A stretch of DNA of 64,000 nt from DASXHZ01 sp036488085. Its GTDB lineage: Bacteria; Acidobacteriota; Thermoanaerobaculia; Gp7-AA8. The translations under genes and the position numbers were made by a program. Below, piece after piece: positions 45,474 through 54,800 of this stretch. The notes under the pieces are model-generated. The model did no database searches, had not been told where the DNA came from, and worked only from the letters and a program-made list of their open reading frames with translations. The number at the start of each line of letters is the position of its first letter. Position 1 is the first letter of the stretch. The stretch is from contig DASXHZ010000005.1 in assembly GCA_036488085.1 (NCBI GenBank), forward strand, positions 38,369 through 102,368, written 5' to 3'.

Positions 45474-46766
45474 ATGTGCAGGAAATGGGTCTTTGTCGTT
45501 GCGCTCGCGCTCGCAGCCTGTACCAAAGAAGTCGCGACCCAGACGGCGAAGAACGTCAAGGACAGCGTCAAGACCACGGTCAAGGATGCGCTGGAGGTCA
45601 ATGCCGACTACAGCAACAAGCCGGACGACCGCAGCGTCCGTGAAAAAGAGCGATTCGACGCCCAGTGGCGCCAGTTGCAGTACTTCCGCGACCAGCAGGC
45701 GCAGAAGGCCGCGCTGCAACAACAGCAACAGCAGCAGCAACAACAGCCCCCGGCGGCGGTGCCGGCAAACTTCAAATTCGTCACCGGGGCGAAGGAGAAC
45801 TGGAAAGTCATCGACCCGACCGCCATCAACAGCGCGCCGGTCGCCATACCGCTCACTGGCGACGTGAAGGGTCCCTCCGTACTTCGCGCTCAGGTCTACC
45901 TCGACCGCATCCACTACTCCGTCGGCTCGCTCGACGGCCGGTGGGGCCGCAACTCCGCCATCACGACCTGGTGGTTCCAGCGCGCGCGCGGCATGACGCC
46001 CACCGGCGACATGGACCAGCAGACGTTCCAGCAGTTGGCCTCCGAGGCCGGGTACGCGCCGGTCGTGAAGCAGTACACCGTGACGGACGACGATTTGAAG
46101 GGACCGTTCGTCTCGATTCCGTCGAGCGTCTACGACCAGCAGAATCTCAAGTGCCTCTGCTACGAGACCGTCCGCGAGGAACTGGGGGAGAAGTTCCACA
46201 GCGATCCCGACTTCCTCGACATCCTCAATCCCGACGTCAAGTGGCACGACCTGCAGGCTGGAACGACCATCGTCGTCCCGAACGTACGCGACGCATTCAC
46301 GACCGATCAGAAGGACATCGCCAAGGTCGTCATCTCCATCGCCGGCAACTCCTTCAACGCCTTCGACGCGAACGGTCGGATCATCTTTCACGCGCCGACG
46401 ACCCTCGGCTCCGGCTACGACCCCTCGCCGTCGGAGACCGTGCACGTCATCAAGGTCACCCCGATGCCGCACTTCCACTACGACCCGACTCTCTACCACG
46501 AGGTCCCCGACAGCGACCCCGACGCCCACCTCCCGCCGGGCCCGAACTCGCCCGTCGGCGTCGTCTGGATGGCGCTGAGCAAAGAGCACTACGGCATGCA
46601 CGGCAACCCCGAGCCCGAGTCGATCGGCTATTCGTCATCCCACGGGTGCGTCCGCCTCACCAACTGGGATGCCGAGGAAGTCTCGCACCGGATCAGCGAA
46701 GGGGTGGAGGTATCGTTCGTCGATACCCGCGCGAAAGGACTCCCGCCGGTAGCGCAGAAGAAGTAG
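45474..46766 (+). CDS. L,D-transpeptidase lipoprotein with peptidoglycan-binding domain
   Basis: The ATG at 45474 follows AGAGGTG and gives 430 residues with a lipobox ALAAC (Cys16). A run of ten glutamines lies at about residues 80-91. A peptidoglycan-binding domain (VLRAQVYLDRIHYSVGSLDGRWGRNSAIT) and a LysM-like segment (LQAGTTIVVPNV) follow. The YkuD domain carries YGMHGNPEPESIG, then SSHGCVRLTN with the catalytic Cys. It should be anchored in the outer or cytoplasmic membrane and cross-link peptidoglycan. The order matches the ErfK-type family. Confidence 0.9.
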   Translation: MCRKWVFVVALALAACTKEVATQTAKNVKDSVKTTVKDALEVNADYSNKPDDRSVREKERFDAQWRQLQYFRDQQAQKAALQQQQQQQQQQPPAAVPANFKFVTGAKENWKVIDPTAINSAPVAIPLTGDVKGPSVLRAQVYLDRIHYSVGSLDGRWGRNSAITTWWFQRARGMTPTGDMDQQTFQQLASEAGYAPVVKQYTVTDDDLKGPFVSIPSSVYDQQNLKCLCYETVREELGEKFHSDPDFLDILNPDVKWHDLQAGTTIVVPNVRDAFTTDQKDIAKVVISIAGNSFNAFDANGRIIFHAPTTLGSGYDPSPSETVHVIKVTPMPHFHYDPTLYHEVPDSDPDAHLPPGPNSPVGVVWMALSKEHYGMHGNPEPESIGYSSSHGCVRLTNWDAEEVSHRISEGVEVSFVDTRAKGLPPVAQKK

Positions 46767-46825
46767 AGAGCATGACCCGTGAGCCGTAATCTGGTCGTCA
46801 GGTGCCCATCGGAACGACTTGTGTG

Positions 46826-46953
46826 CGGGGTCGGCTCCTAGCCGACCCAGGGACGGCTGAGAGCCCGCCCCTACAAGTTTTTCTCCCACGGAGAGAGTGC
46901 CGCCCTTCGGCTTCGCCTCAGGACGGGCTGCGCGTCGGGTGAGGGGCGTGCAC
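46826..46953. repeat. Composite palindromic repeat with GTCGGCTCCTAGCCGAC and GAGGGGCGTGC ends
   Basis: The gap holds a hairpin, GGGTCGGCTCCTAGCCGACC, then a copy of the GGGCGTGC family with GGCTTCGCCTCAGGACGGGC in its arm. It runs up to eight bases before the next gene. Confidence 0.8.
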
Positions 46954-46975
46954 CCGCGCTATGCTTTCCGAACAC

Positions 46976-47395
46976 ATGAACATCCCGCGCATCGCCCTCG
47001 CGTCGATCGCCGCGTTCGTCGCCTACTTTGCGATCGGCTTCCTGACCTTCACCGCCGGCCCGCTACGCCGCGAGTACGAAAAGTACAAGACCCTCTACCG
47101 CTCGCCGGACAGCATGAAGAGCGTCATGCCCGTCGGCATGCTCGCGATGCTCGCCGCGATGGTCGTCCTCACGATCCTCTACGCCGGCGTCTACCGAGGC
47201 GGCTCGCAGCTGGCCGCCGGCGCGCGATTCGGCGCCCTCATCGGGCTCTTCGCCGTCTGCGCGTTCGTCATCCACAACTACGTCAACCTCAACATCGGCC
47301 TCCGCCTCACCATCGGCCAGGCGATCGCATACTTGGTGGAGTGGGTGGTAGTGGGCATCGTGATCGGAGCGGTGTACCGGCCGATCGCGGCCTGA
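46976..47395 (+). CDS. Small hypothetical membrane protein
   Basis: The 139-residue protein begins MNIPRIALASIAAFVAYFAI; an ATG five codons upstream is possible. It has four predicted membrane helices: AFVAYFAIGFLTFTAG, GMLAMLAAMVVLTILYAGVY, FGALIGLFAVCAFVIHNYVNL and AIAYLVEWVVVGIVIGAVY. I do not recognise a specific family. It is bounded by repeat blocks on both sides and is probably transcribed alone. Confidence 0.65.
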   Translation: MNIPRIALASIAAFVAYFAIGFLTFTAGPLRREYEKYKTLYRSPDSMKSVMPVGMLAMLAAMVVLTILYAGVYRGGSQLAAGARFGALIGLFAVCAFVIHNYVNLNIGLRLTIGQAIAYLVEWVVVGIVIGAVYRPIAA

Positions 47396-47400
47396 TTCCC

Positions 47401-47545
47401 GACAACTCCCTCTCCCTCCGGGAGAGGGAGTTGTCCCTTCGGCTTCGCTCAGGACGGGCTGCGCGCTGGGTGAGGGGCGTGCCACCGCCCGAAGCGAAGC
47501 CTGCCGCCTGTCATCCTGAGCCGCGAAGACGGCGAAGGATCTCAG
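47401..47545. repeat. Terminator-like hairpin and two dispersed repeats
   Basis: Immediately after the membrane-protein gene, ACAACTCCCTCTCC pairs with GGAGAGGGAGTTGT across a four-base loop, a strong stem. It is followed by another GAGGGGCGTGC end with CTTCGGCTTCGCTCAGGACG. Last comes a TGTCATCCTGAGC...GAAGGATCTCAGC motif (about 47508-47545) of a kind common in Acidobacteriota-like genomes. Confidence 0.8.
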
Positions 47546-47580
47546 CATTCCCTACAATCCGCGCCGAGAGAGAGGAGCCC

Positions 47581-47886
47581 ATGACCTACGAAGCCCTGAT
47601 CGACCTCGCCCAGCAAGTCACTGACGAAAAAACCTTCGTCCGCTTCCTCACCGCCCTGCGCGAGGACTGCGAATCGAGCCATCACGACTGCGAGTCGCGA
47701 TACGAAAACTGCGTCGAGGAGAGCCACTTTCAAAGCCGCTCCACAAAAAACTTCCTCCGCTCGATGGAGGACTGGGCCGGTGGCGACTTCGTCGAAGGCG
47801 AGCACGGAGGCGCCCCAATCCTCCGCCGCGTCGCCACCATGCTCTGCGTCGGCAAGTTCCTGCGAAACGAGGACGCGCCGCGGTAG
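47581..47886 (+). CDS. Small hypothetical protein (DUF7660-like)
   Basis: The ATG follows GAGAGAGGAG and gives 101 residues: an N-terminal helix (LIDLAQQVTDEKTFVRFLTAL), an acidic Cys-rich middle (EDCESSHHDCESRYENC) and an aromatic/acidic C-terminal helix (NFLRSMEDWAGGDF). The pattern of a short helix, then FLxALxED, then FLxSMExW, resembles small DUF7660 proteins, but I cannot confirm it. It sits 60 bases upstream of parC. Confidence 0.55.
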   Translation: MTYEALIDLAQQVTDEKTFVRFLTALREDCESSHHDCESRYENCVEESHFQSRSTKNFLRSMEDWAGGDFVEGEHGGAPILRRVATMLCVGKFLRNEDAPR

Positions 47887-47946
47887 GTATTCTCTGTGCC
47901 TCCGTGGTGAGGCCTCATCCCTCATGGTAGTTTCCCGCGGACACTC

Positions 47947-50259
47947 ATGGCGACCCGCAAATCGAAAAGCCAAGGTTCTCTGATCCAGTCGCCTCCCCCC
48001 ACGATGGCGGACATCGAGACGCAACCGGTCTCGTTGTTCGCGCGGAAGGCGTACCTCGACTACTCGATGTACGTCATCCTCGACCGCGCGCTTCCTCACG
48101 TTGCCGACGGGTTGAAGCCGGTGCAGCGGCGGATCGTTTATGCGATGTCGGAGCTGGGGCTGTCGGCGGCGGCGAAGTTCAAGAAGTCGGCGCGCACGGT
48201 CGGCGACGTGATCGGCAAGTTCCATCCGCATGGCGACTCGGCGTGTTACGAGGCGATGGTGCTGATGGCGCAGCCTTTCTCGATGCGCTATCCGCTCGTG
48301 GAGGGGCAGGGGAACTGGGGGTCGCCGGACGACCCGAAGTCGTTCGCGGCGATGCGGTACACGGAGGCGCGGCTGACGAAGTTCGCGTCGACGCTGCTGT
48401 CGGAGCTCGATCAGGGGACGACGGAGTGGGGACAGAACTTCGACGGCACGTTGCGCGAGCCGAAGCTGCTGCCGTCGCGGCTCCCGCACGTGCTGTTGAA
48501 CGGCGCGTCGGGCATCGCGGTCGGGATGGCGACCGACATCCCGTCGCACAACATCCGCGAGGTGGTCGGCGCGTGCATCGAGCTGCTCGACAATCCTGAC
48601 GCCACGCTCGCGCAGCTGACGAAGCACATCAAGGGGCCTGATTTTCCGACCGAGGCGGAGATCGTGACGCCGCTCGCGGAGATTCGCGACATTTACAAGA
48701 CGGGCGGGGGATCGGTACGGCAGCGCGCGAAGTGGGAGCGGGAGGATGTCGACATTGTCATCACGGCGCTGCCGTTTCAGGTGTCGGGCGCGAAGGTGCA
48801 GCAGCAGATCGCGGCGCAGATGCAGGCGAAGAAGCTGCCGATGGTGGAGGACGTCCGCGACGAGTCGGACCACGAGAACCCGACGCGTATCGTGATCGTG
48901 CCGCGCTCGAACCGCGTCGACGCCGGCGAGCTGATGGCGCATCTCTTCGCGACGACGGACCTGGAACGCAGTTACCGCGTGAACATGAACATGATCGGCC
49001 TCGACGGGCGGCCGCGTCTGTACGCGCTCAAGGAGTTGCTCGGGGAGTGGCTGGAGTTCCGGATCGAGACGGTGCGGCGGCGGCTGCAGCATCGGTACGA
49101 CCAAGTCAATTCGCGGCTGCACATCCTCGACGGCTACCTCGTCGCGTATCTGAACGTCGACGAGGTGATCAAGATCATCCGCCGCGAGGACGAGCCGAAG
49201 CCGGTGCTGATGAAACGGTTCCAGCTCAGCGAGCTGCAGGCGGAATCGATTCTCGAACTGAAACTGCGCTTCCTCAACAAGCTCGAGGAGATGCAGATCC
49301 GCGGCGAGCAGAAGAAGCTGCAGGACGAACGAGCGGCCCTCGAGAAGATCCTCGGCTCGAAGAAGCTGCTCCGCAAGCAGGTGCGCGACGAGCTGGAGCG
49401 GGACGTCGAGGAGTTCGGCGACAAACGACGCTCGCCGATCGTGGAGCGCGAGGCGGCGAAGGCGATCGAGGCTTCGGCGCTGATTCCGTCGGAGCCGGTG
49501 ACGGTCATCCTGTCGGAACGCGGGTGGGTACGGTCGGGGAAGGGACACGACCTCGATCCGGGCGCGCTGCAGTACAAGGCGGGCGACGCGTTCCTGCACG
49601 CGGCGAAGGGGCGCAGCAATCAGCTCGCGGTCTTTCTCGACTCGACCGGCCGCAGTTACGCGCTGCCGGCGCATGAGCTGCCGAGCGCGAAGGGGCACGG
49701 CGAGCCGTTGACGTCGTCGCTCACGCCGCCGCCGGGGGCGTCGTTCGTCGCGGCTCTGATGGGCGATCCCGATGAGCTGTACCTGATGACGACGGACGAC
49801 GGCTACGGCTTCGTGGTCCGCTTCGAGGAGCTGCTGACGGACCGGAAGGCCGGCAAGTCGATCGTGAATGTGGGCGACGGTGCGACGCTGCTTCGGCCGC
49901 AGCGCGTCTCCGACTTCGATCACGACTTCGTCGCCGCGGCGACGACGGAAGGGAAGCTGCTGTTGTTCGCGATCAACGAGCTGCCGCAGCTGGGGCGCGG
50001 CAAGGGCGTGCAGACGATCAAGGTGCACCGCACGCCGATCGCGCCTGAGAAGGTGGTCTCGACCGCGGTCGTGCCGGCCGACGGGACGCTGGTCGTCCAC
50101 GCCGGGAAGCGGTACACGAATCTGAAGGGCGAGGATCTGGAGAGCTACATCGGCAAGCGCGCGCAGCGAGGGCTGAAGTTGCCGCGCGGGTTCCAATCGG
50201 TTTCGTTAATTCGTACGTGGAACGATCGCGACCGGAGCGGCACGGAGCTCGTGATGTGA
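47947..50259 (+). CDS. parC: DNA topoisomerase IV subunit A
   Basis: The 770-residue protein has the breakage-reunion domain motifs YSMYVILDRALPHVADGLKPVQRRIVYAM, VIGKFHPHGDSACYEAMVLMAQ and AAMRYTEARL with the catalytic Tyr. Partial six-bladed C-terminal repeats follow (GDPDELYLMTTDDGYGFV, and TTEGKLLLFAINELPQL). The HPHGDSACYE and GNWGSPDDPKSFAAMRYTEARL region matches ParC rather than GyrA. The quinolone-determining Ser and Glu (GDSACYE) are wild type. MADIETQPVS at codon 20 is an alternative start. Confidence 0.93.
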   Translation: MATRKSKSQGSLIQSPPPTMADIETQPVSLFARKAYLDYSMYVILDRALPHVADGLKPVQRRIVYAMSELGLSAAAKFKKSARTVGDVIGKFHPHGDSACYEAMVLMAQPFSMRYPLVEGQGNWGSPDDPKSFAAMRYTEARLTKFASTLLSELDQGTTEWGQNFDGTLREPKLLPSRLPHVLLNGASGIAVGMATDIPSHNIREVVGACIELLDNPDATLAQLTKHIKGPDFPTEAEIVTPLAEIRDIYKTGGGSVRQRAKWEREDVDIVITALPFQVSGAKVQQQIAAQMQAKKLPMVEDVRDESDHENPTRIVIVPRSNRVDAGELMAHLFATTDLERSYRVNMNMIGLDGRPRLYALKELLGEWLEFRIETVRRRLQHRYDQVNSRLHILDGYLVAYLNVDEVIKIIRREDEPKPVLMKRFQLSELQAESILELKLRFLNKLEEMQIRGEQKKLQDERAALEKILGSKKLLRKQVRDELERDVEEFGDKRRSPIVEREAAKAIEASALIPSEPVTVILSERGWVRSGKGHDLDPGALQYKAGDAFLHAAKGRSNQLAVFLDSTGRSYALPAHELPSAKGHGEPLTSSLTPPPGASFVAALMGDPDELYLMTTDDGYGFVVRFEELLTDRKAGKSIVNVGDGATLLRPQRVSDFDHDFVAAATTEGKLLLFAINELPQLGRGKGVQTIKVHRTPIAPEKVVSTAVVPADGTLVVHAGKRYTNLKGEDLESYIGKRAQRGLKLPRGFQSVSLIRTWNDRDRSGTELVM

Positions 50260-50266
50260 CGATGAT

Positions 50267-50345
50267 CTGTGTAGCGCCGCCGACACGGCGGCGATTCAAC
50301 GCGGCGTCCTCGACCGATCGCCGCCGAGTCGGCGGCGCTACACAG
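50267..50345. repeat. Full CTGTGTAGCGCCGCC palindromic element between parC and lspA
   Basis: The 79-base element opens CTGTGTAGCGCCGCCGACAC and ends GGCGGCGCTACACAG. It fills nearly the whole 94-base gap between two genes on the same strand. Confidence 0.9.
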
Positions 50346-50353
50346 GGGCTGAT

Positions 50354-50845
50354 ATGAAGACCAATCGCGCCGTACTGGCGCTCCTCATCCTTGCCGTGAT
50401 CGCCGTCGACCAGTGGACGAAGGCGCTGGTGCGGATGCATCTCTCGCCGTTCCCGCGGACGTACGCGGGCGGGCTGCTCTCGCTGCTCCACACGGAGAAC
50501 GAAGGAGCGTTTCTGTCGCTTGGGTCGACACTGCCGCACACGACGCGGACGCTGATTTTCACCGGCGCCGTCTCGATCGCGGTGCTGCTCGCGCTCGGGA
50601 TGTTGATCCTCAACCGCGTGCACGGATACGACGCGATCGCGGTGGCGCTCATCGCGGCGGGGGGGATCGGCAACCTGATCGATCGCGTCTGGCGCGACGG
50701 ACGGGTGACCGACTTCATTTACCTCGCCGCCGGCCCGCTCCACACCGGCGTCTTCAACGTCGCCGACATGGCGATCACCCTCGCCGTCGTGTGGTTGTTG
50801 CTCAGCTCCTTCTCCCCGCGGGACAAGGTGCCGCGAAGCGGATGA
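50354..50845 (+). CDS. lspA: Lipoprotein signal peptidase
   Basis: The 163-residue protein has four helices. It contains VDQWTKALV, the substrate-site ENEGAFLSLG, GGIGNLIDRV with the first catalytic Asp, RVTDFI, and GVFNVADMAI with the second. It processes prolipoproteins after lipid attachment, and this window encodes several (the cytochromes and the L,D-transpeptidase). The 3' end merges into a GATGAGGGGCG repeat block. Confidence 0.95.
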   Translation: MKTNRAVLALLILAVIAVDQWTKALVRMHLSPFPRTYAGGLLSLLHTENEGAFLSLGSTLPHTTRTLIFTGAVSIAVLLALGMLILNRVHGYDAIAVALIAAGGIGNLIDRVWRDGRVTDFIYLAAGPLHTGVFNVADMAITLAVVWLLLSSFSPRDKVPRSG

Positions 50846-50935
50846 GGGGCGAGTCGCGCTAATCGCGTTTGCGGCGTGACGCACGCCCCTCACCCGGCGC
50901 TTCGCGCCACCCTCTCCCGGAGGGAGAGGGTTTCG
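50830..50935. repeat. GGGGCG / CACGCCCCTCACCC repeat after lspA
   Basis: Copies of GATGAGGGGCG and its complement CACGCCCCTCACCCGG, with CACCCTCTCCCGGAGGGAGA, form two overlapping hairpins between lspA and the FRG gene. Confidence 0.85.
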
Positions 50936-50943
50936 TTTTTCTT

Positions 50944-51025
50944 GGAGGGGCGGACGCCCTCGTCCGCTCGGCCGCGCGTCAGCGCGGCTCTCGCCGCGCG
51001 GGCGGACGAGGGCGTCCGCCCCTCC
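50944..51025. repeat. GGAGGGGCGGACGCCCTCG inverted repeat overlapping the FRG gene end
   Basis: GAGGGGCGGACGCCCTCGTC is exactly mirrored by GACGAGGGCGTCCGCCCCTC across a GC-rich centre that is itself palindromic. The right arm lies within the FRG gene and encodes its last residues. Confidence 0.9.
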
Positions 51026-51818
51026 CATCAGAAACCGTTTTTGGGGTCGTGAAGTAGCGCTTCAGCCATAGCGAGAGGCCGTCGAGGCCGGGGAAGAGGA
51101 CGCGCTCGGTGATGTTGGCCTGGTCGAGTTTGTCGCGGACTTCCCACTTGAGCGAGGCGGGAATGATGATACGGCGATAGGTCGCATCGCCCTGTTGCAG
51201 CAGCTCTTCGAGCGGCATCTTCGCGCTCGACGGGAGGGAGAAGAGGGCGAATTGGTTGACGATCCGCTCGTCGAGCGACGGCGGCTCGAAGAAGAGGACG
51301 AAGTCTTTCTTCTTTGCGAGGGCGTCGAATTCGTCGAGGGTGCGCGCGACCTCGCTGAGGATCTCGGTCGTCATGATGTTGGCGTCGTACTTTTCGAGCA
51401 GCTCGCGCAGCGGCTTCGGAAGCATCGCGTTCGTCTTCCGGAAGTCGACGCACCAGATCGCGCCGTCCTCGTCGAAGTGCGCGAAGTTCTCGGTCGCGAA
51501 GTGCATGGCGACGTACGGGGAGTAGGTCCAGTCGAGGAGCCTGGTCGGGAGGCCGTGGTGTTTCCCGAGCGAAAGCCAGTTCCAGACGGAGTCTCCGTGC
51601 ACCGCACTGCGCAACGCGTATTTGCGAAAGCTCGAGAGGAGGTGCCGCTCGTGCGATTCGAACGCGCCGGTCTGCAGGCTCGTCTCGAGGCCGTGCGTCA
51701 CGCGCGGAGCGCCGCGGAAGACGTAGTTCGAACGGAACCGCGAGATCGCGGACTGATACGAGCTGTCGAACACCGACTCCTGGAGCTCGCTCCAGGAGTC
51801 GACATGCACGTCTCTCAC
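50979..51818 (-). CDS. FRG-domain protein
   Basis: The GTG at 51818 follows the tricorn-like gene by five bases and gives 279 residues; a much longer frame upstream is antisense noise. The FRG motif is in NYVFRGAPRVTHGL, followed by WLSLGKHHGLPTRLLDWTYSPYVAMHFA and SEVARTLDEFD. FRG proteins are uncharacterised and are often found near toxins, prophages and defence genes. The last 15 residues (DGRGGRPRPPARREPR) are encoded by an inverted repeat arm, so the natural C-terminus may be shorter. Confidence 0.85.
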   Translation of the reverse strand: MRDVHVDSWSELQESVFDSSYQSAISRFRSNYVFRGAPRVTHGLETSLQTGAFESHERHLLSSFRKYALRSAVHGDSVWNWLSLGKHHGLPTRLLDWTYSPYVAMHFATENFAHFDEDGAIWCVDFRKTNAMLPKPLRELLEKYDANIMTTEILSEVARTLDEFDALAKKKDFVLFFEPPSLDERIVNQFALFSLPSSAKMPLEELLQQGDATYRRIIIPASLKWEVRDKLDQANITERVLFPGLDGLSLWLKRYFTTPKTVSDGRGGRPRPPARREPR

Positions 51819-51823
51819 GGTTG

Positions 51824-54800
51824 CTACGGGTGCAACTGCTTCACCAACTCGTCCACTGCCGCGTCGAGCTGCGAGTCTTTGCCGGCGTAGCTTTCGCCGA
51901 TCGGTTTGACGACCAGCCGATCGACCGGACGGGGATGCATCTCCATGTCTTTCCCCTCGGCATCGAGCACGCGGATGCTCGGCAAGCGGAAGCTGGTGCC
52001 GTCGAGGAGCGTGAAGCCGGAGGTGTAGATGATCCATCCCCCCGTCGGCTCGCCGACGACTTTGCCGAGCTTCAGGGTTCGATACCCTTCCGTGAAATCC
52101 TCGGCATCCGACAGCGAGTGGCGGTTGATGACGAGGACGGTCGGCCGTTCGAGCGCGCGTTGCCCGAGGATGGAACGGGCGGGAGAGGCGGGGAAGTCGC
52201 GGCCGATCATGGTGAGGTAGCTGCGGCGCGCGAAGACGTCGATGGCGTAGGGGTTGACGAAGCCGCCGTGGTTGTCGCGGAGGTCGATGACGACGCCGTC
52301 GTGCGTGCGATTCTCGGCGTCGAGGTCGAGGAAGAGCTGCTGCAGCGACCCCCAGCTCATGTCGTACATGTGCACGTAGCCGAGGCGGCCGTTGCTGATG
52401 CGGTTGACGTAGTCGCGGTTCGCGTAGACCCAGCCGCGGTAGGCGAGCGGTTGCTCTTCGCGTCCGTTGATCGGACGCACGACGACGTCGTGCTTGCCGG
52501 TGCCATCAGCCGCTGACGCGACGCTGAGCACCGTGCGCTTGCCGATCTTGTAGTCGAGCAGCGCGTCGAAGTTCGTCGAGGCCGTGACCGGCGTGCCGTC
52601 GACGGCGACGATGTAGTCGCCCACCTTGATCTTCGCGACGTTGGCGGGAGCGAGCGGGATGATCTCGCTGACTTTCAGTGCGCCGTGGCCCTCGTACTCG
52701 TCACGGTCGAAGCGGACGCCGATACGGCCGGTGGTCGTGCGGATCGAGGATCCCGGCGCGCCGGCGCCGAGGTGCGAGGCATTCAGCTCGCCGACCATGA
52801 GCGAAAGGAGGCGGCGGAACTCGTCGCCGTTGCGCGCGGCGGCGACGCGCGGCTCGAACTCGGCGCGGATGGCGTTCCAGTCGGCGCCGTGCATCTTGGC
52901 GTCGAAGAAGTTGTCGCGCTCGTACGTCCACGCCTGGCGGAACGCCTCCTTCTTCTCGCGGTCGAAGTCGATGTCCATCTCCGCGCTGACGCCGATTGTG
53001 CGCGTCTTCGCGGGATCGATCGTGGCGGCGATGATCTTGCCGTCGTCGAGGAACCAGACCTCTTTACTGTCAGGCGAGAACTGGAGCGAGCGTTTGCGGC
53101 CGGACGTGGCGCTGAGTTGTTTCGGAACCGCTGGTTCGCTCGACAGCTCGTCGATGGAGTAAACGTAAACGTTCTGGTCGTCGCCGACGTTCGCGGAGAA
53201 GGCGAGCCACTTCCCGTCGGGGCTGACGGTCAGCTCGCTGGAGTCGAACGCGATCGGGAGGATGCGCGCGCGGTCGCGGATGCCCGTGAAATCGACGGTG
53301 ACGTTCGGCGTTGCCTTCTTCTCGCTCTTCTCGTCTTTCTTCTCTTCCGCTTTGAAGAGGTCCTGAAATTCTTCTTCGCGGAGCTTGGGGGTCTGCGGGA
53401 CGAGGTCGATGCGGGCGATCTGGTTCGACTCGGTGCGCTGGCCGGTCACGAGGAGGAGGAACTTGCCGTCGCGGCTCCAGGTGAGGGAGTCGACCTGGCC
53501 GTTGGCGATGAAGGAGACGGCGCGCGCCTGCGTGCCGCCGGCCGCGGGGACGACCCAGGCGTTGACGAACGCGCCGACGTTTCCTTCGCCGCCGGTGAGG
53601 TAGGCGATCCACTTGCTGTCGGGCGACCAGTCGATGGAGCGCTCGCTGAGGAACGGAGGACGGTCGAAATGTCCGCTCGCGACGGTGTGCATCTGGTTCG
53701 TTCCGAGGTCGAGGACGATGAGGTCGCGAGCGTCGCGCGCGAACGCGATCATCTTGCCGTCCGGCGAGACGCGCGGCGCGACGTCGGTGGAGTCGCCCGT
53801 GGTGATCTGGGCCTCTTTGTCGGTCGCGAAGTCGTAGCGGTAAAGGTGATCGCGGCCGTCGCGATCGGAAACGTAATAAACGCTCCTGCTATCGCTGCTC
53901 CACGCCGGCTGCACTTCCAGCCCCTCGGTATTCGTGACGCGCATCGCGTCGCCGGCTTCCTTGGCCGAGGCGGCGAAGACCTCGCCGCGCGCGGTGAAGA
54001 CGACCTTCTTGCCGTCGGGGGAGAGCGCCATGTCGCCGAAGTGGTCGCTGACTTTGCGGTGCTCGATGGCGGGCGATGACGCCACGCCCTGCAGCGCGAT
54101 GGCGACCGGCGCCGCGTTGCCGGTGGCGGTGTCGGCGCGCCAGATGCCGAAGTTGCGCTCGAAGACGATCGACTTGCCGTCGGCGCTGATCTGTGGCCAA
54201 AGCACGCGGCCATCCTTGAATTTCGTGAGCTGCCTAGGCTGCCCGCCAATCTCCAACGTCCAGAGATTCTCGTTTCCGTCGCGATCGGACATGAAGTAGA
54301 TGCGGCGGCCGTCGGGCGCCCACATCGGCCACAGCTGTTTCGCGCCACCCTCGGTCAGCACGGTGTAGTGGTGGGCGTCGTCGACGAGAGCGATCTGGGA
54401 CTCGTCCATGTGCGAGCGGCCGTGGCGCCACCACTGGCCGTTCGCGAAGCCGCGCGCGACGTAGGCGACCGACTTTTCGTCGGGCGACGGCGCGGCGAAG
54501 TATTCGTACGCGAACTTTTCCGCGGTCACCTGCATCGGCGTGCCGCCGCTCGCCGCCACGCGCCAGACGTCGCTCGATCCGCTGTCCGGCTCGCGCGAGT
54601 TGGACGAGAAGTAGAGCCACTTGCCGTCGTGCGACCAGGCGTCGAGTGCGTCGCGCGCGTCGTCCCACGTGATCCGCCGCGTGGCGCCGGTGGCGAGGTC
54701 GGCGACGTAGATGTCGCCATTGCCGCTCCGCGTCGAGACGAACGCGATCGACTTACCGTCAGGCGAGAAGAGCGGCCGCGACTCCGACGCCGGATGCGCG

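Noticed and set aside
47542..50196. An 884-codon open frame antisense to parC
   Set aside because: It is rich in Arg/Asp/Leu, lacks a recognisable domain and is fully antisense to a well-supported parC; high GC makes long antisense frames common here.
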